From assembly GCA_023627715.1 (NCBI GenBank), contig JAMAHW010000069.1, positions 1-64,000 of the forward strand: DNA of 64,000 bases, given 5' to 3'. Origin of the DNA: Periconia sp. R9002 (Eukaryota > Ascomycota > Dothideomycetes > Pleosporales > Periconiaceae). Positions within the stretch are counted from its first letter, which is position 1, and every line of letters starts with the position of its first letter. The notes below the pieces were generated by a model, which saw nothing but the letters and a program-made list of their open reading frames with translations, ran no database searches and was not told the origin of the DNA. A program made the position numbers and the translations under genes. This document shows, piece after piece, positions 57,360-64,000 of the stretch.

Positions 57360-58726
57360 CTACGGCTTCTGCTTTCCCTCAATACCAGCCAAGAACCCAT
57401 CATAAGCAGGCTTCTTCTTATACTCCTCATCCCACACATTCGCCGCGCCCTCGCCGGGGAACGTATCCGGGATCCACGAATACTTGTCAGATATTCCCCA
57501 AACAGTCATACCAATACACTTCTCAACCGCAAGACACGCCTTCGCAACGCGCTCGTAGTTCTCCTTCTGGACCTCGAGTTTCTGCGGGGTGGCGGGGGTG
57601 AGCATGCGGATGTCGATCTCGGTGTAGACGACGTCGACACCGAGGGAGGCGGTCTTCTGCAGAGCGGCTTCGAGGTCGGGCTGGGCGGGGGTAGGGCCGG
57701 GCGCGGTGGTGGTCGCTTCCTGGGCGAAGTGGGCTTGGTAGCCGACGCCGTCGATGCGGAGGCCGTAGGATTTGATGAGATTGACGATGCGGGCGGCGCC
57801 GTCGGTTTTGGCGTTGTTGAGGTCGATGTTGTAGTCGTTGTCTATGCGGAGGGTTTCGGGTTAGAAAAGGGATTGATGGGGGGTTAGGAGGGAGGGAGGG
57901 AGGGGAGAAGGGAGCTTACAGAATAGTTTGGATTTGGGGGAATATTTGGCGGCGAAGCGGAAGGCGATTGGGAGGTAGGCTTCACCGATGGTGGTGTACC
58001 AAACGCTCTCGCGGTATGTGCCATCCTCGTTCAGGGCTATATTGGGTTAGTTGTTAGTTACTGTATCATTCCCCGAGATGGAGTTGGAAAAGTACTAACC
58101 TTCGTTGACGACATCCCACCTCGTGCAGACATCCTTGTAGCGGCTGGCAACAGTCTTGATGTGGTTCTCCATGACTTCGATCAAAGTGGCGTTATCAAAT
58201 CCACCCCCAGAAACCCATGTTGGAAGCTGGCTGTGCCAGACCAGGTTGTGGCAGTGAATCTGAAGCTTGTTCTTCCTTGCAAACTCGGCGATCTTATCGG
58301 CATCTCCCAAAGTGAAGTTGTTCGGGCCAGGCTGTGTAGTTTCCCACTTCATGGCATTCTCGGGGGTGATGCTGAAGTTTGGTCGTTAGAGACATTCTGT
58401 GTAGACAATTGGTCCGAAACAGACATACGAATTGAACTCCTGCTTGATAATCGCCTGTTCGGTAGCAATACTTTCGTTACGAATGGTCAATGCTGTGCCA
58501 ACGAAGCTCCTTCCCCGCTTTTGGATTGCTTTGTAGAGGCTGTCCTTGCCGCCGGGTCTACTTGATTCAGTCAGCGATCAGAAATTTATAGACATTGTAG
58601 ATTTGATGAAACTGACCCCGGAGGCGAAGGAGGTCCTCCTGGTCCACCTGGCCGAGGTAGTGGAGGAGCAGCAGCACTCAAACCTCCCAGCGTCAAAGAC
58701 GCAGCAACAATCTCGATAAAACGCAT
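57360..58726 (-). CDS. GH10 endo-1,4-beta-xylanase
   Basis: Five exons on the minus strand (58726-58617, 58557-58429, 58371-58100, 58036-57920, 57841-57360) give 369 aa; introns are 59, 57, 63 and 78 bases and all junctions keep frame. A signal peptide ([20 protein letters not shown]) and a Pro/Gly-rich linker of about 20 residues lead to the catalytic barrel. GH10 marks are [13 protein letters not shown] across intron 2, [15 protein letters not shown], and RWDVVNEALNEDG across intron 3 with the acid/base Glu at about 170. Further marks are LFYNDYNID across intron 4 and [10 protein letters not shown] with the nucleophile Glu at about 284. The last part has [15 protein letters not shown] and a usual C-terminus. 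No CBM is attached. It should be an active secreted xylanase; the spelling of the catalytic blocks is intact. A cluster of CreA-like sites lies in its promoter. Confidence 0.95.
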
Positions 58727-59889
58727 GTCGAATTGGTTAAATTGTCCTTAGAAGTCTGTCCTTGGGTCGGTAGGAACTGCTCTTGGAGGTAAAGAATTCA
58801 AGTATTGATCTGGACAGCATGAATATATATGTTTCCCATCGTGTTGTTTAATAACACGACACATCATCCTAGGCGGATCTACGGTTCTTTCCCAGGTTAG
58901 CGGGATCTTGTTTAACCGGGGACATGGTTCGCACGCATGGGGAGGCTCTGGGGGAGAGACAGCGGATTATTCTCCTCGCCACTTGCGGAGTACTGGGGAA
59001 ACGGCGCACAATTAACCGGTCCGCCGCGGAATCGGCCTTGGGGGAGTGGCTCGGGTCACTTGGCTTGATGAAGGGTGAACACTGGCAATTGGTCCACTCG
59101 CTGCGAAGAAGTGAGCATGGTCGGTCCGTTTTGTGAAAGTGTACAAGATCAATTGATGATGCCACATGGAAGGGGCGATTTCTAAAAACATGCGAGATGA
59201 TTTGACGCGTGGCTGCAGCATAACCCAATTTCAATCTGCTCTCTGCCCTGTTCTAGAAGCGTGGGTGAATGGGTAGAATGATTGGTAATGTGTGGCTTTC
59301 TTCCGGGTATATGCATTTCACGGCGCTCTTTCATTTGTGTAGCGACTCGATATTGCATACGGATCGCCACTACACACGGCCCCCATATTCTTTCATGACG
59401 AGTACGATTCTGTAGAACGCGAAAACGTAGCACGCTTTGGACTTTGGGAAAACGCGTTGTGCCCAATAATCTTAATTCTATAATAGCCGTTTTACCGAGG
59501 TAGGTTCCCCTTGTGATTTCTTTGACGCGTGTGGTAGGGACCGTTAGGTTAGACCAAGACAGCAAGAAGTCGGGGGAAGTGGTAATTAGGAAAGGCGTAT
59601 TCGTGGCTACCAAGTGAATATCTGGGCTGTTATGCGATGCGGGTATCGATGTACAAGGTACCGGGCGGATAATCTTCTGTAACCGAGGCACACGTGCCGA
59701 AGTTGTTGTGTTGACATTGAGATGTTTTTGGTTCAAAGCACGAATCTTCTTGGGTGAATATCATCATTATTATTATCATTGGTGTTGGTATTAATGTGAG
59801 TCTCGTCATTCTAGGGGAATGCAAGTTTCTTCGCCTCTCTTCATCGTGTCTGATTCCTAGTTTCGTGAACAACCAACTCCCCTCTCGGT
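58727..59889. promoter_or_regulatory. GH10 promoter and ERG7 3' spacer
   Basis: About 1.16 kb between two minus-strand genes. Four SYGGRG words, the CreA/Mig1 consensus, lie at 58916-58998. ATT/ATC triplet-like sequence lies at about 59758-59776. No protein-like frame is accepted; the 184-codon minus-strand frame at 59182-59736 has no family text. Confidence 0.45.
58916..58998 (+). promoter_or_regulatory. Cluster of CreA-type (SYGGRG) sites upstream of the xylanase
   Basis: CCGGGG (58916-58921), CTGGGG (58948-58953), GCGGAG (58985-58990) and CTGGGG (58993-58998) fit SYGGRG, the known binding site of the carbon-catabolite repressor CreA. The last two are 2 bases apart, and CreA is known to need paired sites. 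The cluster is about 190-270 bases before the xylanase ATG. Single sites are frequent by chance; the clustering is the evidence. Confidence 0.4.
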
Positions 59890-62317
59890 TCAAAGCAGCG
59901 CGTCGTTGCCAAACCTCTTCGCGTACATGCCCAACGCCTTGATGGGGAAGATGAACTTGTAGTTCGGGTACGAAATCATGCTGTAATCCGTTAGCTCATT
60001 CCAGAGACTCTTCATCCGCCATCAGGGACTCTTATCCAAGGAGAAAGGGGGTATGTGATAAAAAAAAGCTCACCAAGACTTGTTAAACACGCCCTCGATG
60101 GCCTCCTGCTTCCACTCGCCATTGGACTTCTGCCGGCTCATGATGAGCTTCACGGCCTTCTTGATGGGCGCCTGATGCGGGTACTCGGCCTCGAGCAGCG
60201 CAATCACGACCCACGCCGTCTGCACGATCTGAGATTCCGGATGCTGCGACCACACGCCGGTTTCGCAGCTCTTGTACGTCTCGCCCCACCCGCCGTCCGG
60301 CATCTGCTTGTCGAGGAAGAACTGGCACCCGCGCCTTACGCGCTCCGAGTTGGCGTACGACTCGCCCGCGCACGCCAGTGACTCCATGGCGAAGAAGCCC
60401 GCGTACGTGAAGCAGATGCCCCAGGAGCCGTACCAGGAACCGTCGGGCCGTTGCGCGGCGCGGATGTAGTCGATGGCGCGCGCCTTGAACGCTGCGATCT
60501 CCGCGGCACGGTACGAGGGGTAGTATTTCTGGAACATGTGGAGGGCGGTTACGACAGCTGTGGTGCATTCCGGGTAGTCGTACTCAATCATGATGCGGCC
60601 GAAGACTTCGGCAGCGTTGAGCCATTCGAGGTATACGGAGCCGCGGGTAGGTTCGTAGGATGCGCAGCCGCCGGACTTGTTCTGCATGGTGAGGAGGACA
60701 TCGATGGCGTCGCGCATGCGCTCTTCGGAGACAAGCTTGGGGTAGTGGCCCTCGAATTGGTTTTGCAGGGTCAAGACGGCTTTGAGGCCTTCGGAGGTAC
60801 AGTCGCTGACAGTGTAGCCTTGCTTTTGTGTGCTGAATCCCCACGCTCCCTTCCGTTGTTGCCGGTAACACGCATGCTGATCGCGAGCTTCTTCTCTGAT
60901 TTGCGAATCCTCCAGGAACTTGAGGGCATTGGTGAGCATTGGCTTCCACTTTGGATCGTTGCAGAACCCTGCAGACTCGCAGGCTTGGATCGTAAACGAA
61001 GTATCCCAGTTTTGGACACCGTCCGTGCCGTTCATGAGCATGCCTTCGTCTTTGACCCACATGAATGCCGGAAGGGTCTTGAGATGTTCGCGGAAGGCAT
61101 ACGAGTCAGGTCCCTCTCGAATGTATGAAACAATAGTGTTCATTGGCCCATTCACAGGACCCAGATTGGCAAAGCTCGTGTTATGATCTTCAGCTTGAAT
61201 GAGCCACCAGGCATGGTCTTCGGCCTTCTTTTTAAGGGAGTCGGTACGGAGGAACGGAAACCAGATCTTCACAATGAACCAGAAGAGTATGACGAGAAGC
61301 GGGTGTTTGGGATGATAGTTATCACAGTCGGCAATATCGTTACGGTGATTGGCAAGAGTGATTGTTTCGAAGGGTTGTGTGAGGAGCTCAGAGCGTAGCT
61401 GGCGGGTCAAGTCATTGAGCGGGTAGGACCAACGCTGTGAATAAATATAGCCCATGGGCAAGAAGACCTGACGCATGTGTATCCACCAGCGCCAGGGATG
61501 GATGGGAACCCAATGGGGCAGAAGCCTTCCAAAGTCAGCATTTCGCTCCAGCCTGCAAAAAGAACGTATAGAATGGCACATACCATAACTCGGGCGGAAC
61601 GGGATTAACGACATCCCACTCCAAGACACCCAACACCGTCAACCAGAACTTCGCCCAGTGAGGCCCCTTCAATGCACCCCCTAATTTCCACAATGTCTCT
61701 CTTGCTTTCCTCATGCGTGAATCCTCAGCATCCACTCCCAACAGCCTGAGTACTGTGTAGTTCATAGCAGTTCCAAACACTGTGCTTTCCCCCTCAATGT
61801 GGAGTCCCCACCCACCATCCTCGGGGTTCTGCCGCGCGAAGAGATAATTTTTAATCTCGATAACGTAGGGTTTAGGAAGGGGAGTCTCAGTGACATAGTA
61901 GGTTATGACATAGCCGGGAAGCAGAAATAGAGGACCGCCGTACTCGCAAGCCCAGTTTCCAGGTTCGTATTGGAGGTGGGAGAAGAAGGAGATGCCGTTG
62001 GATGCTGCGTCGAGCGGGGATTTTGCGGGTGGAAGCTCTGGGAGGTTCTGTCAAATCAAGGTATGAATGTCAGTCAAAAAAATAAAAGCAACTCATGAAT
62101 TGGTACATACCGTCTCCAAGCCCAAGTGATACTTGTCGGCCACGGATTGCGGCCATTTCGCACACTCTTCATCTGTCTCCAGATAATGCCAGATGTGGGT
62201 GCCTCGAGTGTCTTCCAAGCGCCATCGCGAGTAGTCCGTCTTCTCGTCCTTGTGACCATATCTCCAATTGTCTTCCTCCATAGCCCCGCTGCCGTTGACC
62301 GACGCCGTTTTACTCAT
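59890..62317 (-). CDS. erg7: Lanosterol synthase (oxidosqualene cyclase)
   Basis: Four exons on the minus strand (62317-62111, 62047-61584, 61525-60074, 59980-59890) give 737 aa, the usual length for Erg7. Introns are 63, 58 and 93 bases, and all junctions keep frame. The start at 62317 gives MSKTASVNG; an in-frame ATG at 62380 would add 21 basic residues. Marks are [50 protein letters not shown] across intron 2, and the catalytic [12 protein letters not shown] with the acid Asp at about 465. QW repeats include [17 protein letters not shown] and SNGEWKQEA, and [14 protein letters not shown] is restored across intron 3. The enzyme cyclises 2,3-oxidosqualene to lanosterol at the ER or lipid droplet in ergosterol synthesis. 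No P450 or other terpene-cluster genes are adjacent, which favours the primary enzyme. Its DCTxE box has Ser where yeast Erg7 has Ala. Confidence 0.93.
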
Positions 62318-63723
62318 TGCGAGAAACAAAAACCTGTACTCGTGTCGCAATTGCCGTGCCCTTTTTTTTCGTTGAACCACTCAGCTGTCGTTTTCACACG
62401 CGCGTGAGCGAGGGTTAGCTTTTATACCTCGCTCGCCCGTTCTCGATGATTGCAACGTTCCGAACCCCGCTGCGTTGTCTACACAAATGCGCTCCCACAG
62501 ACGGGAAACCGCGAAACGCGTCCCTGCCAAGGAACCCGAGATCCCTCCTGCCGATCACGCTTTCCTTATTCCGACCCTACGGCGGTCGGCGCTGGAATCC
62601 TTGGTTCTCCCGAGGTTCCGAGCTAGCATGGCAAGGCAACACACGATCATGCTACTTTTTTAGACACACATGGGGGTGGTGGTAAGTTGAGGTGGGGCGA
62701 CCTCCAAGTAGTTTTCGATCGAGTCAGGCCATCAATCGCCTTTTTTCCACTTTTCAAAACATGAGATCATGTATGAGATCGGTCGATCGAGGGGGGAATT
62801 GCGCTTTTTTCGTCAAAAAGAGAACCGCATAGAACAGCGAAGATACAGTAGATGAGGGGGAAAAAATGATCGGACCGTCCGACCTACCTACCACCGATCC
62901 GAGAAGGATGAATGAAGGACATGTGCAGTTTTATCTCTTTTGGGATTGATTTTGTAATTCCCTGTTGACCTCGGTATTCCGCACAGCACAACGCGATCAA
63001 CGATTGTAGAGATTAGCGGGGATAGACTAGACACTGTTCTAATAAGAATCACTGCGCTGAATGTACGCCTTTATTTCACCTCTGTTTCATGGAAAGAGCG
63101 GATGGCGCGTGCGTTTCCGAGTGGCGATGTGACGTTCCCGGCTCTGCTGTCTGATGGAGGATGCCACATGCTGGTAGGTGCCCTGTTGAAATGACAGTGA
63201 TGGGCAGAGAGGGTCCAACATTTGGATCGCTGGAAAGTAATCCAGTGTCTAGTTACGATCACCGTAGCACACAAGACGGCATATTCAGGGGAAGGTCATT
63301 CGCAATAATGAAATAGGTAGTCAATTGCCGTCTCGAGTGAACGAGACAGGCGGGTTCGCCATTAGAGAATATATGCGGGCTATGCACACATACCATGGTG
63401 GACCAGTTCCAACCTCAACCATTCCAGACAGTAGAGATGACGGTGGAGACGAGAACAGAAGTCTATGCAATGCAACGCTAGCCGAGAACAAAAAAAAATA
63501 ATAGTGAAAACGCCTCCATTGTACATGCAGCAATCAACGCCAATAATAAAATAATGAGAAAAACAAAACGAATCAGCGAGTAAAACGAGAGATGTGCCAA
63601 CGCCGTTGCCATACAAAGTCTCCTTTTAACGATAGATGGAATCAATCGGAGAAAGTCCTGCAGACATGCTCATGCCTTTTCCCCCGGCATTCCTTTGGGT
63701 ATCATAGCTTTTGGTGGTTGTGT
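62318..63723. other. Gene-free spacer, ERG7 promoter side
   Basis: About 1.4 kb. It should carry the ERG7 promoter, starting just right of 62317, and the 3' UTR of the gene entering from the right. No clear sterol-response element is seen by eye. Short frames are not protein-like. Confidence 0.4.
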
Positions 63724-64000
63724 CTAGTCGCTCAAATCCGGATTGGCGATGAACAACCGGGTATTGCTCATGGTGGTGGTACGCTCATCCACGCTTCCCC
63801 TTCGATGCAGGTCACTCTTGTCCTGCTGTGCTGGCTTCGGTAGTGACTGTGGCATTTGCCCTACGTCGCCAAAATTCCGCTCTCCGCTACTGCCGCTGCC
63901 AGCCGACAGGCCCGTCTTGGTGGGAAGGTGTTCCGAGGCCCGTTGTGTGGATACAGGTGTTTCCTCCTCGATCAAATCGCCCATGTCGGGTGAGTTCTGT
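63724..64000 (-). CDS. C-terminal part of an unrecognised protein, cut by the window edge
   Basis: The minus-strand frame is open from 64000 down to a stop at 63724-63726, giving about 91 C-terminal residues. The text is polar (MGDLIEEETPVSTQ, then a Gly/Ser-rich stretch, LHRRGSVDERTTTMS) and ends with NTRLFIANPDLSD. It looks like the disordered tail of a larger protein with possible kinase sites (RRGSV). I recognise no family. An intron inside the segment cannot be excluded. Confidence 0.45.
   Translation of the reverse strand, partial: QNSPDMGDLIEEETPVSTQRASEHLPTKTGLSAGSGSSGERNFGDVGQMPQSLPKPAQQDKSDLHRRGSVDERTTTMSNTRLFIANPDLSD

Noticed and set aside
51020..62317. A triterpenoid cluster around the oxidosqualene cyclase
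   Set aside because: Neighbours are glycoside hydrolases and a multicopper oxidase; no P450, acyltransferase or dehydrogenase set. The cyclase looks like primary ERG7.
1..64000. tRNA and rRNA genes
   Set aside because: I looked for B-box words of the GGTTCGAATCC type on both strands and found none with a matching A box and arms; no rRNA sequence was seen. A covariance-model scan would be decisive.

Overview
This is nuclear DNA of a filamentous ascomycete (Pezizomycotina). Most genes carry one to seven short introns (43 to about 170 bases, GT-AG, often with CTAAC or CTGAC branch sites). The gene content is typically fungal: SGT1, TLG1, VPS54, MCM5, lanosterol synthase, a fungal rhodopsin-type receptor, a DUF1996 protein and a GH10 xylanase. 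The left end lies in an AT-rich block almost free of CpA and TpG, the mark of repeat-induced point mutation (RIP). Dothideomycetes is my guess for the class and is not proven by the sequence. All splice sites were placed by eye, so each model keeps its frame but none is confirmed by transcripts.

Layout. 1-945: RIP-mutated repeat. 1-3 kb: a truncated pepsin-like protein (-). 3.5-16.5 kb: a housekeeping block with SGT1 (+), a questin-oxidase-family protein (+), a METTL25-like methyltransferase (-), the Qc-SNARE TLG1 (+), a four-TM protein (+) and an aromatic/2-aminoadipate-type aminotransferase (+). 17-23 kb: secreted GMC oxidoreductase, MYND protein and LCCL-domain membrane protein, all (+). 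22.9-37.6 kb: a loose region with long gene-free spacers holding a secreted DUF1996 protein (+), a probably GPI-anchored S41-type peptidase (+) and a doubtful 105-aa gene (-). 37.6-44 kb: VPS54 (-) and MCM5 (+), head to head over 643 bp. 45.5-47.6 kb: an eight-exon rhodopsin-type receptor (+). 47.6-58.7 kb: a sparse accessory stretch with a secreted multicopper oxidase (+), a wrecked GH2 beta-galactosidase pseudogene (+) and an intact GH10 xylanase (-). 59.9-62.3 kb: lanosterol synthase ERG7 (-). The right edge cuts the 3' end of an unrecognised gene (-).

The genes do not form one pathway. Membrane traffic (TLG1, VPS54/GARP) and replication/chaperone functions (MCM5, SGT1) are core. The multicopper oxidase, GH2 remnant and GH10 xylanase form a small secreted-enzyme neighbourhood linked to plant biomass, one member of which has decayed. 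I found no convincing novel multi-gene system, tRNA, CRISPR array or intact mobile element. The best leads are the C-lobe-only pepsin-like protein lacking catalytic Asp, the GH2 pseudogene, the anchorless Fet3-like oxidase with a substituted acidic residue, and an 18-bp perfect palindrome at 19597-19614.
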